Below are positions 8,773 to 17,286 of a DNA stretch of 33,165 nt, piece after piece. The stretch is taken from positions 1 to 33,165 of the forward strand of contig JABMOS010000054.1 in the NCBI GenBank assembly GCA_013203185.1. The letters are read 5' to 3'. Made by a program: the position numbers and the translations under genes. Under the pieces are notes generated by a model, which worked only from the letters and a program-made list of their open reading frames with translations, was not told where the DNA came from and searched no databases. The first letter of the stretch is position 1; each line of letters begins with the position of its first letter. The stretch comes from Fidelibacterota bacterium (GTDB taxonomy: Bacteria; Fidelibacterota; UBA8477; JABMPR01).

Positions 8773-8778
8773 TATAAT
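8773..8778 (+). promoter_or_regulatory. Possible -10 box for the VWA-domain gene
   Basis: A perfect TATAAT occurs 54 bases before the ATG at 8832. The hexamer 17 bases upstream, GAAACA, matches TTGACA in only three positions, so this is a tentative promoter. Confidence 0.3.
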
Positions 8779-8831
8779 ATGTCAGCTTTAATCAAAAGAA
8801 TGGGTCACAAGTTTCAAGACGGGGGATCAGA

Positions 8832-11042
8832 ATGAAACGTCTACTTCTAGCACTTCTAATTATTGCCATGCCACTCATGTCAGCATCTGTTGGCACCATC
8901 AAGGGTCTCGTAACAGATGCCAAGACTGGTAAACCACTTCCAGGTGTGAACGTTGTCATCTTGAAGCATAGTCTGGGTGCCGCAACAGACCTAAAGGGCA
9001 AATATAAAATATCCAATGTTCCCAAGGGTGAATACACATTAACGGCAACCATGATTGGCTATACTACCCAGTCAGTTAAAAAAGTGAAGGTTAAAGGCGG
9101 GAAAACAAACATCGTTAATTTTCAACTGAAAGAACATAAAATTAAGGGAGAAGCGGTCACTGTAACGGCCACGCGACCATTGGTTGCCAAGGGTCACACG
9201 GCATCAAAAAGCGACGGTTCATCTGCAGAAGTTATGGGGGGCAGCACTTCTGGCAAAAAACCACCCCAAAAGGATCGCCCTCAGACGACACCAACTGAAT
9301 CAGGCAAATTAGCAAAACCTCGACCCAAAATGCCTGTTGAAAATGAAGATACGGAAAGTCTTGAGAATGAAACCGTCGACAAGCCCATTGCATCACCAGA
9401 ATCAGCTGCCTTTATTGCACCACCCCCTGCTCCTGAGGGGCTGGTCCCATTTATGATGGTCCCTAAAGGAAAAGGAAAAACTCCTGGCCGCAGACCTACC
9501 CCGCCGCAATCAGGCGGCCTGAAGGCAGGTTTTGCCGATGACAATCAGCAGTTCAATTACTTCCTCAATTTTTTGAACCAGTATGGTTCTTCTGTTAACA
9601 GCTATACCTATGATATCAGCGAGCGGATTCATTTGTTGCTTGAGGATAAGGACGGTAAGAGTCTGCCCAATGTGGAAATAAAGATTTTTGACCGCAAAAA
9701 AAGTCGATTGCTGGATGAAGGTAAAACCTATGCTGATGGTTCATATTTCTTCTACCCATCTGAGGTGGCGGCCAAGGACAAGACATTCTATGTGGGCTAT
9801 ACAGTTGACAATTTTTATCAGGAGGTGGTTGTAAAACGCAATGGCCCTCGAATGATTACACTTCAAGCAGACAAATCCAGGTATCTGCAGCCAAGAACAC
9901 CAGTGGATATTGTATTTATTCTGGATACTACTGGCAGTATGGGTGAGGAAATCAAACGCCTCATCGCCACCATCGACATGATACACATGAACCTGTCCGC
10001 ACTTTCAAATCAGACATTGATCCGTTTCGGTATGGTACTTTATCGAGACAAGGACGACAAATATCGCACCCAGGTCGTGCCGCTCACTGCAGATATTGAT
10101 GTGTTTCGAGAGGCTCTTGAAGAGGTGAGAGCTGGTGGTGGTGGCGATACACCAGAAGATATGCAGGCCGCTCTCCATAAGGCCATGCGGAATGTGGAAT
10201 GGAACGAGGACGGTTTGCGTCTGGGTTTTGTTATTACCGATGCTTCAGCCCACCTGGACTATGGTCAGAGGTACACCTATATCTCTGCCGCCCTGGAAGC
10301 CAAGAAGAAGGGTATCAAGCTATTCACTGTTGGAACTGGCGGACTGGGTCTCCGCGGGGAGTATGTTTTGCGACAAATTTCCCAGCTTACCTATGCCAAA
10401 TATTTGTTTTTAACCTATGGCAAAGAGACAGGTGAAAACGCTGGTGGCGTCACCGGCAGTGTGAGCCATCATACAGGCTCCAATTATCAAACAGATAAAC
10501 TGGAAGCCATAATTATGCGGCTGGCTAAAGAGGAAATCTCCAACTTTACAGATGAACCCCTGGAAATTGATGAGGGATACTTTGAAGCGGAGAAGGTGGA
10601 CCACGAATCTAGAGAAGAAACCTTGTCGAAACTCTTCAAGGATGCCATTTCCAATCTCATTGATTACTCAACCCTCAAGATTAAGGACTCCAGGAGATTG
10701 GGAGTCTTGCCGATTCACGCGAAGACAGAGCATTCTGAGCTCAGCGCTGAATATTTCCAGGAGCAGGTTCATCTATCAGTGGCACAAAATAACCAGTTCG
10801 TCCTTATCGCTCGAAAGGATCTTCAGGCTGTTTTGGAAGAGCAAAAGTTACAGCTGTCGGGACTTCTCACAGAGGCTCAAACTACTAAGCTTGGAGAGCT
10901 GTTGGGAGCAGAGCTCTTGCTGGCAGGCGAACTCTATGAGAAAGAAGATGGTTATGACCTTTTTCTCAAATTATTACGGGTTGAAACCGCTGAAATTCTG
11001 GCAGTAACAAAAATAATTATCCATAAAGAATTGGGGCTGTAA
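8832..11042 (+). CDS. Multidomain surface protein: CarboxypepD_reg-like, VWA and CsgG-like domains
   Basis: A 736-residue secreted protein with a signal peptide at about 1-18. Residues 20-100 are a CarboxypepD_reg-like beta-sandwich (GTIKGLVTDAKTGKPLPGV). Residues 115-235 are low-complexity, rich in Pro, Lys, Ser and Gly. A second Ig-like segment covers 262-345. A von Willebrand A domain covers 357-525 and has an intact MIDAS: D365-x-T367-x-S369 (DTTGS), T440 in GGDTPED, and D470 in VITDAS. The last 130 residues (about 600-736) resemble the CsgG/FlgO-type fold of lipoproteins such as curli secretion factors (RKDLQAVLEEQ, LGELLGAELLLAGELY). VWA domains bind protein ligands through a divalent metal. 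The combination with a CsgG-like tail is unusual, and its cellular role is unknown. The next gene starts 28 bases on. Confidence 0.8.
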   Translation: MKRLLLALLIIAMPLMSASVGTIKGLVTDAKTGKPLPGVNVVILKHSLGAATDLKGKYKISNVPKGEYTLTATMIGYTTQSVKKVKVKGGKTNIVNFQLKEHKIKGEAVTVTATRPLVAKGHTASKSDGSSAEVMGGSTSGKKPPQKDRPQTTPTESGKLAKPRPKMPVENEDTESLENETVDKPIASPESAAFIAPPPAPEGLVPFMMVPKGKGKTPGRRPTPPQSGGLKAGFADDNQQFNYFLNFLNQYGSSVNSYTYDISERIHLLLEDKDGKSLPNVEIKIFDRKKSRLLDEGKTYADGSYFFYPSEVAAKDKTFYVGYTVDNFYQEVVVKRNGPRMITLQADKSRYLQPRTPVDIVFILDTTGSMGEEIKRLIATIDMIHMNLSALSNQTLIRFGMVLYRDKDDKYRTQVVPLTADIDVFREALEEVRAGGGGDTPEDMQAALHKAMRNVEWNEDGLRLGFVITDASAHLDYGQRYTYISAALEAKKKGIKLFTVGTGGLGLRGEYVLRQISQLTYAKYLFLTYGKETGENAGGVTGSVSHHTGSNYQTDKLEAIIMRLAKEEISNFTDEPLEIDEGYFEAEKVDHESREETLSKLFKDAISNLIDYSTLKIKDSRRLGVLPIHAKTEHSELSAEYFQEQVHLSVAQNNQFVLIARKDLQAVLEEQKLQLSGLLTEAQTTKLGELLGAELLLAGELYEKEDGYDLFLKLLRVETAEILAVTKIIIHKELGL

Positions 11043-11070
11043 GTCTGAATATTCCCTATTGGATCACTTG

Positions 11071-11655
11071 ATGAATTACCTCGCTCATTTACTGATCTCT
11101 CCTGATGATGCTTTGTCTCGCCTGGGAAATATCATGGCCGACTTCATGCGGGATGTCGACCTGGAGACCTTGCCCCCAAAGGTTTGGGAGGGTATCCATC
11201 TTCATCGTTCAGTTGATGGTTATACGGATTCACATGATGTGGTCAAAGCGCTTCGCCGGCAATTTAGTGCCGAGAAGCGACGCTTCTCAGGTATTGTCCT
11301 GGATGTGGTTTTTGATCACTTCCTCATCAGGCACTGGGATAAATATTCGGCTAAAACATTTAATGGTTTTGTGGATCAGTGCTATGCAGACCTGTGGGAA
11401 CATAGAAGCCTCATGCCTCCCCGCATGGAGCTGGTGGTAGGCTGGATGATCAAACGAGACTGGATCAGGTCCTATGCTGAACTGGATCATGTTGGACGAG
11501 CACTGGATGGATTGGCTGGCAGGTTGAAATTGAAACACGATTTTCACGGGTCCATTGAAGAGGTGCACCAGCACTATGAGGCCATAGAATCTGGCTTTTT
11601 GGTGTTCTTCCCCGAGCTGCTTCAATATATTGATGATAGAGAATCACAATTATGA
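11071..11655 (+). CDS. AcpH-like acyl carrier protein phosphodiesterase
   Basis: A 194-residue member of the ACP phosphodiesterase (AcpH, DUF479) family, which removes 4'-phosphopantetheine from acyl carrier protein and is an HD-like metal hydrolase. The family N-terminus MNYLAHLL and the downstream SRLGNIMADFMRD, HLHRSVDGYTDSH and VVFDHFLIRHW blocks are all present. Those histidines and aspartates are the likely metal ligands. An in-frame TTG at 11059 would add four residues, but the family start is the ATG at 11071. It follows the VWA gene closely and is probably cotranscribed with it. Whether it acts on ACP in this lineage is inferred from the family only. Confidence 0.82.
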   Translation: MNYLAHLLISPDDALSRLGNIMADFMRDVDLETLPPKVWEGIHLHRSVDGYTDSHDVVKALRRQFSAEKRRFSGIVLDVVFDHFLIRHWDKYSAKTFNGFVDQCYADLWEHRSLMPPRMELVVGWMIKRDWIRSYAELDHVGRALDGLAGRLKLKHDFHGSIEEVHQHYEAIESGFLVFFPELLQYIDDRESQL

Positions 11656-11774
11656 ACCAAGTGATATTTCGTCAGATGAAAAGTTATTAATTGTAAAAGC
11701 TAAATAAATCGATGATATCCGAAGAGTTTTATTCTATAATCTCCCGGCTAAAAAATTTATTGAAAGGGAATAAA

Positions 11775-12500
11775 ATGCGCGTCAAACTATTTGTAGTAAC
11801 CATGATGGCCATAATGACCATTGTAGCATGTGATTCAAGGCAGAGAGTTAAGGCTCCTGAGGAAAATCCACAAGCCACTTCCACCCCGCAATCTCAAGGT
11901 GATTCACATACCATTTTGGTAAAAGAAGTCATACAGGCAAACAGTTACACCTATCTGTTTGTTGCAGAGGGCGACAAGGAATATTGGATTGCCACAGCCA
12001 AGCAACCCCTAGAGGCTGGCATGACACTGAATTATGATATGGCTTTGGAAATGAAGGACTTTACCAGCAAGGAAGTTGATAGAACTTTTGATAGCATCTT
12101 CTTTGTGGGCCAGATGCGTGGCACCTCAAGTGCAGCTGCAAATGCCATGGCTAGCAAAAAAACTGTTGAAACCGCCAAAGATATTTCCATTGGAAAAGTT
12201 GATGGCAGTATAAGTATTCAGGAGCTTTACACCAACAGGACTGACTATGAAGGCAAGGTCGTTGTTGTGCATGGACAGGTTACAAAATTCAATGCAGGCA
12301 TTATGGGTCGCAATTGGGTTCACCTCCAGGATGGCACAAAATCAGGGGATGCCTTTGATGTTACCATAACAACTAATGCTGTTGTTAGCAAAGATGACGT
12401 TGTGGTCTTTAGCGGTAAAGTTGCACTGGGTAAGGATTTTGGTGCAGGTTATAAATATGACCTGATCCTGGAAGAAGCAGAGTTATCTGCTGAGAGTTAA
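11775..12500 (+). CDS. Lipoprotein with two OB-fold-like domains (NrfJ-like)
   Basis: A 241-residue exported lipoprotein. A hydrophobic signal ends in the lipobox IVAC, making Cys19 the acylated residue. A Pro/Gln-rich linker follows. The first beta domain (SYTYLFVAEGDKEYWIATAK, then FTSKEVDRTFDSIFFVGQ) resembles the small NrfJ-type proteins found near nitrite reductases in deltaproteobacteria. The second domain (EGKVVVVHGQVTKFNAGIMG, NWVHLQDG) is a standard bacterial OB fold. AAAGGG six bases before the ATG at 11775 selects this start over an in-frame ATG at 11712. The function is not known; such folds can bind small ligands, metals or nucleic acid. A strong terminator follows. Confidence 0.7.
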   Translation: MRVKLFVVTMMAIMTIVACDSRQRVKAPEENPQATSTPQSQGDSHTILVKEVIQANSYTYLFVAEGDKEYWIATAKQPLEAGMTLNYDMALEMKDFTSKEVDRTFDSIFFVGQMRGTSSAAANAMASKKTVETAKDISIGKVDGSISIQELYTNRTDYEGKVVVVHGQVTKFNAGIMGRNWVHLQDGTKSGDAFDVTITTNAVVSKDDVVVFSGKVALGKDFGAGYKYDLILEEAELSAES

Positions 12501-12529
12501 ACACTCAACACAATACAAATTGTTATAAT

Positions 12530-12557
12530 AAAAAGGCGAGGGCACCCTCGCCTTTTT
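12530..12557. terminator. Bidirectional rho-independent terminator
   Basis: AAAAAGGCGAGGG (12530-12542) pairs perfectly with CCCTCGCCTTTTT (12545-12557), with A and T tracts on the two sides. It ends the methyltransferase-to-lipoprotein run 30 bases after the lipoprotein stop. Confidence 0.95.
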
Positions 12558-12638
12558 ATTTGCTAAAACCTATCTCACGTCCTGCAGGGACATGAGGGTT
12601 CCATTTCTATATTGTGCATTCCTAATTAGATTCACCGC

Positions 12639-13103
12639 ATGACAAAGTTAGCAACTGAAAAGAAACGAATTTTCATTATCCATGGTCCCAATCTGAATTT
12701 GCTGGGAACGCGAGATCCAGAACAATATGGAACACTGACACTGGACAAGGTCAACACGGCGATTCGCAAGCAAGCTCGTGAGTTGGATCTAGAGACGCGC
12801 ATCATTCAGACCAACCACGAGGGGCGAATTATTGATATCCTCCATCGAAGAAGGAAATGGGCGGATGGCATTATCATTAACCCCGGTGCCTTCACACATT
12901 ACTCATATGCTATTCGTGATGCTATTGAGGGGATTCAGATCCCAGTTGTGGAGGTTCACCTTTCAAATATTTATGAGCGGGAAGATTTCCGCAGTATCTC
13001 TGTTACCAAGGACGTTTGTGCCGCCCAATATTATGGAAAAAAAGTCGACTCCTATCTGGAAGCACTGACTTTCCTTTCGCAACACTTGACACCTCCTACT
13101 TAA
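12639..13103 (+). CDS. aroQ: 3-dehydroquinate dehydratase, type II
   Basis: The shikimate-pathway enzyme that dehydrates 3-dehydroquinate to 3-dehydroshikimate, a cytoplasmic dodecamer. The 154-residue protein has every family block: GPNLNLLGTRDPEQYG with Arg25 and the catalytic Tyr30, NPGAFTHYSYAIRDA with Asn81, and EVHLSN with the acid His107. A basic extension of about nine residues precedes the usual start (IFIIHGPNLN). The symporter gene begins 20 bases after the stop, so the two may share a transcript, although they have no obvious functional link. Confidence 0.96.
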   Translation: MTKLATEKKRIFIIHGPNLNLLGTRDPEQYGTLTLDKVNTAIRKQARELDLETRIIQTNHEGRIIDILHRRRKWADGIIINPGAFTHYSYAIRDAIEGIQIPVVEVHLSNIYEREDFRSISVTKDVCAAQYYGKKVDSYLEALTFLSQHLTPPT

Positions 13104-13123
13104 CCCCCAACACAGGACACGCC

Positions 13124-14530
13124 ATGCTATCAAATTTGGACTTCAGCATCATCATTTTGTTTTTGGCTGGTATTTCTGCTTATGGGATTTATAACAGTCG
13201 ATTCAACAAAACATCAGAGGATTATTTTCTTGCTGGACGTGATATACCCTGGTGGGCTGCCATGCTTTCAATCGTGGCGACAGAAACGTCTGTTTTGACC
13301 TTTATCAGTATCCCTGGTTTGGCTTATCGTGATGATTGGTTCTTCCTCCAGTTGGCCCTGGGATATATCCTGGGTCGTATTCTGGTGAGCATCTTTTTGC
13401 TGCCAGCATATTTCAAGGGTGGTATTACCTCCATCTATGAGGTTTTGGGAAATCGATTCGGAGTCAAAATTCAGAAAACAGCTTCAGGCGTTTTCCTAGT
13501 TACGCGTATCCTTGCTGATGGAATCCGCTTTCTGGCTACGGCAGTAATTGTCCAGGTTGTGACGGGCTGGTCTCTACCTGTGGCTGTGTTGATTATTGGT
13601 GCTGTGACCGTGGTGTATACACTCATGGGTGGTATACGTACCGTGGTCTGGGTGGACAGCTTTCAATTCGTGCTATATATCGGTGGTGGACTCATAGCGA
13701 TTTTTTATATCCTTATGCACTCCAATGCCAGCTTTGGTGATATGCTGGCTCAACTAAATGACCAGGGAAAACTGGATATTGTTCGTTGGGGTTGGGACTT
13801 GTTTTCTAATCCCTGGCTGTTCTTATCTGCGGTTTTTGGCGGGATGCTACTGTCCCTTGCATCACATGGCGCCGACTACATGATGGTTCAAAGGGTAATG
13901 TCTGTGCGTGATCTTGCAGGAGCCAGAAAAGCCATGGTGGGTAGCGGAATCTTTGTCTTTATTCAGTTTGCCGTATTCTTGCTGGCAGGCTCACTTATTT
14001 ATATCTACCTCGGCGGAGCTGAGTTGGAAAAGGATAGAGAGTTTTCAACATTTATTGTGAATGAACTGCCTGTTGGACTTAAGGGTTTGTTGCTAGCAGG
14101 TGTGCTCTCTGCAGCCATGTCAACTTTGAGCTCATCCATCAATTCACTGGCATCGTCAACCACAACTGATTGGCTGGGTGGCAAAACCACCATTAAAACT
14201 TCTCGTTTAATCAGCCTGGGCTGGGCCATCGTCCTCATTGGGATTGCCCTGGTCTTTGATGAATCTGATAAGGCCATTGTTGTTATGGGGCTGGAAATTG
14301 CCTCGTTCACCTATGGTGGTTTGCTGGGACTCTTCCTGCTGACAAAAATTGAAAAGGATTTTTCTCAAATCAGTTTGATTTGTGGACTTGTGGCATCCAT
14401 GCTCATTGTTTTTCTCATGAAGAGTCAGGGGTTAGCCTGGACCTGGTTTATTGGTTTTTCAGTATTGACAAACCTCGTTGTTGTCTACCTGGTTGATGCT
14501 ATGGTAAAAGTACTGGGAAAGCCGGATTAG
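13124..14530 (+). CDS. Sodium:solute symporter (SSS family)
   Basis: An integral membrane cotransporter of 468 residues with about 12-13 hydrophobic helices, in the solute:sodium symporter (SLC5-like) family. Typical blocks are seen: SEDYFLAGRDIPWWAAMLSI near the N-terminus, VATETSVLTFISIPG in the first unwound helix region, and GLLLAGVLSAAMSTLSSSIN in the sodium-site helix. The substrate cannot be assigned. The frame is open upstream into aroQ, but the ATG at 13124 gives the family N-terminus and has AGGA upstream. The stop overlaps the stop of the convergent 178-residue gene by four bases. Confidence 0.9.
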   Translation: MLSNLDFSIIILFLAGISAYGIYNSRFNKTSEDYFLAGRDIPWWAAMLSIVATETSVLTFISIPGLAYRDDWFFLQLALGYILGRILVSIFLLPAYFKGGITSIYEVLGNRFGVKIQKTASGVFLVTRILADGIRFLATAVIVQVVTGWSLPVAVLIIGAVTVVYTLMGGIRTVVWVDSFQFVLYIGGGLIAIFYILMHSNASFGDMLAQLNDQGKLDIVRWGWDLFSNPWLFLSAVFGGMLLSLASHGADYMMVQRVMSVRDLAGARKAMVGSGIFVFIQFAVFLLAGSLIYIYLGGAELEKDREFSTFIVNELPVGLKGLLLAGVLSAAMSTLSSSINSLASSTTTDWLGGKTTIKTSRLISLGWAIVLIGIALVFDESDKAIVVMGLEIASFTYGGLLGLFLLTKIEKDFSQISLICGLVASMLIVFLMKSQGLAWTWFIGFSVLTNLVVVYLVDAMVKVLGKPD

Positions 14531-15063
14531 TTTCCTGAAACAACAGAAATAATCACAATAATAATCGTGATCAGCCAGATATTGATGTAGTGTTGAAGGT
14601 GTAGACCGAGGAGCAGCAAAATATCACGCTCCAGTGCCGGCAATTCCTTAGCCGGGCTTTCAATGGTTCCAGAACGATGAAACGGACCATCTACTGTGAA
14701 GATATAGTGCTCATTTGCAGCATCTTTTTTGATCCAACTCCAAACACCTCTTAGCAAACTGAAAGATCGGAAATAGTAGGTGCTCCCATTTTTTAGCTCA
14801 AGCTTGCTATTCTGGAAATCCTTCCAGTAAAATTTCAAGGTTCCAACCTGCTCCTGTGAAGAACCCTCAATAACCTTCAGGTTCATATTGGCTTTCCCAT
14901 TGGAGGTGAAGCGAAACATGCGGTCACCTATTTCGCCGTAACCATCAGGGCTCCACAGACCTTTGCGTGTGATTTTCCCTTTGAGTTTTGGACTTACTTG
15001 AAATTGATAAGCGCGTGCTCGGGATTGTTCTTTTGTCCAGGTGTATATTTTCTTGTCGGTCAT
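14527..15063 (-). CDS. Uncharacterised tail-anchored protein next to ABC transporter
   Basis: I do not recognise this 178-residue protein. Residues 1-145 alternate short beta-type stretches with basic and aromatic residues (GEIGDRMFRFTS, VGTLKFYWKDF, STYYFRSFSLLRGVWSW). One strongly hydrophobic helix at about 156-175 lies near the C-terminus, so the bulk is probably cytoplasmic and tail-anchored. The strand pattern vaguely recalls LURP-one/scramblase-type beta barrels, a guess from pattern only. It starts 11 bases after the ABC permease stop, with AGAGG seven bases before the ATG, so it is the third gene of that operon and may work with the transporter. Confidence 0.7.
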   Translation of the reverse strand: MTDKKIYTWTKEQSRARAYQFQVSPKLKGKITRKGLWSPDGYGEIGDRMFRFTSNGKANMNLKVIEGSSQEQVGTLKFYWKDFQNSKLELKNGSTYYFRSFSLLRGVWSWIKKDAANEHYIFTVDGPFHRSGTIESPAKELPALERDILLLLGLHLQHYINIWLITIIIVIISVVSGN

Positions 15064-15074
15064 ATCTTGCCTCT

Positions 15075-16388
15075 CTAACCCTTGGTCATCCAGCGCATAA
15101 TGTTTGAAAATTTAAGTGGAACACCCTGCATGAGAATGGCTGTACGGAAGATACGCGCGCCTCCCCAAACAACAAACAGAGTAAAAACAATTACGCCGGC
15201 AAGTCCTGCCCACGGCTGCCAGGCTGGTATGGTAACTGGCGATGCCATTCTTAAAGTCATAACCATTGGAGTAAATGGCGGAATCAATGACATGACGGTT
15301 GCAAAAGTCGAGAGCGGTTCCTTCAATACCGGCATCATAATAAACATGGGAATCATCATGGGGAACATTGCCGGGAAGGAGAGGGACTGGGCGTCTTTGG
15401 CATCATTTGCCACGGACCCAAGGCTGGTCATAATTGCACCCAGCATAAACAAGAGAACAACCAGGTTCACCACAAACCACGGTAGAATATCATAAGGAAT
15501 ATAAGCCTCAAAACCTCGCCATTGCATAAAGGCTGTACCCCCACCTAAATACACCAGGGTGCTGGTAAGCGCCACTGCAAGACCGCCAAGAATTTTCCCC
15601 ATCATAAATTGGAAGGGAGTAATGGAGCCCAAAATTACTTCGACAATTCTTTGGGTCTTCTCCTCCATAACTGCACTTAACTGTGGTGTTGCGCCCATCA
15701 TGGACATCATAAACATAAGCATCATCATAACCAGGGGGACAGCGATGGCACGAATTTCATTGCTGGCACCAGCATCCGTGACATTGCCCGCTTCATCCAC
15801 TTTTAACAACCCCTTGGCAGCCACCCATGACCAATCAAAGAGATCAGGAATTTCAGACTCATCAATACCAGCATCTTCTAATCTCAAGCGACGAAGGTGA
15901 TTGTTGATGGGATCTCTTAGCCAGCCACGGATATCATCTAAGGCTGCACTTTCAGCATGATAATCCACAATGGCATTTTCCGGGTCTGTGCCAGGATGCA
16001 CAATGGATGATCCGATGTGGAGAATAGCATGAATCTCACCTGCTCGGGCACGATCAGATAGAGCCCCAAGCTGTACGAGAATATTTGCTGTATCGACTTC
16101 AACAAACTCAATACGATAAACAGGCTTTACTTGAGAACTATCTTCTTCATCAAAAATGTGCTGTGTGTTTCGAGTGGAGGCAGCCTCAAGCAGCATCTCA
16201 CTAAACTGGCCAGATTCATCGACTACCACAATATGTCGCTCACGGATATCAACTTGATCTTTCAAGAGAGCCATTGCAATGATGCTGCCGCTCATGAACA
16301 CAGGTAGCATGACGAGACCAATAATGAAACCCTTGGTGCGAACAGCTGCATAGTACTCTCTCAGGGCGAGACGTAAAACTTTATACAT
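15075..16388 (-). CDS. ABC-2 type transporter permease (NatB/YhaP-like)
   Basis: A 437-residue membrane subunit. One helix (about 20-41) is followed by a large extracytoplasmic domain (about 45-205) and then a cluster of five or so helices at the C-terminus, the usual layout of NatB/YhaP permeases (ABC2_membrane_3). It contains a Met-rich helix region (VMMMLMFMMSMM). The start overlaps the ATPase gene by 8 bases, so the two are coupled. NatAB exports sodium in Bacillus, but relatives carry other substrates, so the cargo is left open. Confidence 0.87.
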   Translation of the reverse strand: MYKVLRLALREYYAAVRTKGFIIGLVMLPVFMSGSIIAMALLKDQVDIRERHIVVVDESGQFSEMLLEAASTRNTQHIFDEEDSSQVKPVYRIEFVEVDTANILVQLGALSDRARAGEIHAILHIGSSIVHPGTDPENAIVDYHAESAALDDIRGWLRDPINNHLRRLRLEDAGIDESEIPDLFDWSWVAAKGLLKVDEAGNVTDAGASNEIRAIAVPLVMMMLMFMMSMMGATPQLSAVMEEKTQRIVEVILGSITPFQFMMGKILGGLAVALTSTLVYLGGGTAFMQWRGFEAYIPYDILPWFVVNLVVLLFMLGAIMTSLGSVANDAKDAQSLSFPAMFPMMIPMFIMMPVLKEPLSTFATVMSLIPPFTPMVMTLRMASPVTIPAWQPWAGLAGVIVFTLFVVWGGARIFRTAILMQGVPLKFSNIMRWMTKG

Positions 16389-17286
16389 GATTGACCTCCT
16401 CGGCGCCGGCTATTCTAACAAAAATGTCATGTAAAGAAGGTTTCATAAGATCAAAACTTAACAGGGTGTTATCTTTCATTAATTCTTTAAGGATGTCCTG
16501 AGGGTCAGAGTTAGATGATATCCGCAACTCCTGGGACTGACCAAAATCTTGTACTTTATCTACACCTGCGATACGTTCCAGTCCAGAAGGTTTGTTGCTA
16601 CAACGAATGCGTAAGGTATCACTTCCATATTTATCTTGAATTTCGGCTAAGGTCCCATCAAGCACCTTTTTACCCTTGTGGATCATAAACACATAATCAC
16701 AAACCTTTTCAGCGGTGCCCATGTCATGGGTACTAAAAATCACGGTCGCACCATTCTTTTGAAGTTCCAACATGGCCTGCAAAAGGACATCAGTGTTCAC
16801 TGGATCTAAACCACTGAAGGGCTCATCAAGGATTACCAGTTTAGGGTGAGAGACTACAGTGGCGATAAACTGAACCTTCTGACTCATGCCTTTACTTAAG
16901 GCTTCTACCTTTTTGGTAGCCCATGCTTCCAGATCCAGTTTTTTTAGCCAGAGGTCAACATCCTCCGTCACGCTATGACCTGTCTTAAGCTGGCCGTAGA
17001 ACTGTAGGAGCTCGCGAATCTTCATTTTTTTATATAGACCCCGTTCTTCTGGTAGATACCCGATAAGATCATTGTCAATTGATGCTCTAGGGGAGCCAAG
17101 AATTTGAATATCTCCAGAGTCAGGATGGAGAATGTTCATGATCATACGAATCGTTGTGGTCTTGCCAGATCCGTTGGGACCAATGAACCCATAAATGCAT
17201 CCCTCGGGAACATCAAGAGAGAGCGTGTCAACGGCAGTAAAGTCGTTAAAGGTTTTAGTGATATTATTGAGCGTCAAAGCGTTCAT
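16381..17286 (-). CDS. ABC transporter ATPase (NatA/YhaQ-like)
   Basis: A 301-residue ATP-binding subunit that should energise the adjacent permease. Walker A GPNGSGKT lies at 36-43. The signature is LSKGMSQ (130-136), the Lys-Gly-Met variant common in NatA-type exporters. Walker B VILDEP (151-156) is followed by the D-loop SGLD, and the switch His lies in FSTHD. About 80 residues follow as a C-terminal regulatory part. AAGGA lies nine bases before the ATG. It is first in an operon of ATPase, permease and tail-anchored protein. No convincing promoter was seen upstream. Confidence 0.92.
   Translation of the reverse strand: MNALTLNNITKTFNDFTAVDTLSLDVPEGCIYGFIGPNGSGKTTTIRMIMNILHPDSGDIQILGSPRASIDNDLIGYLPEERGLYKKMKIRELLQFYGQLKTGHSVTEDVDLWLKKLDLEAWATKKVEALSKGMSQKVQFIATVVSHPKLVILDEPFSGLDPVNTDVLLQAMLELQKNGATVIFSTHDMGTAEKVCDYVFMIHKGKKVLDGTLAEIQDKYGSDTLRIRCSNKPSGLERIAGVDKVQDFGQSQELRISSNSDPQDILKELMKDNTLLSFDLMKPSLHDIFVRIAGAEEVNHV

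Noticed and set aside
9281-9544. Antisense open frame of 87 codons within the VWA gene
   Set aside because: It mirrors the Pro/Gly/Lys-rich coding strand; the sense protein has clear domains and the antisense frame has none.
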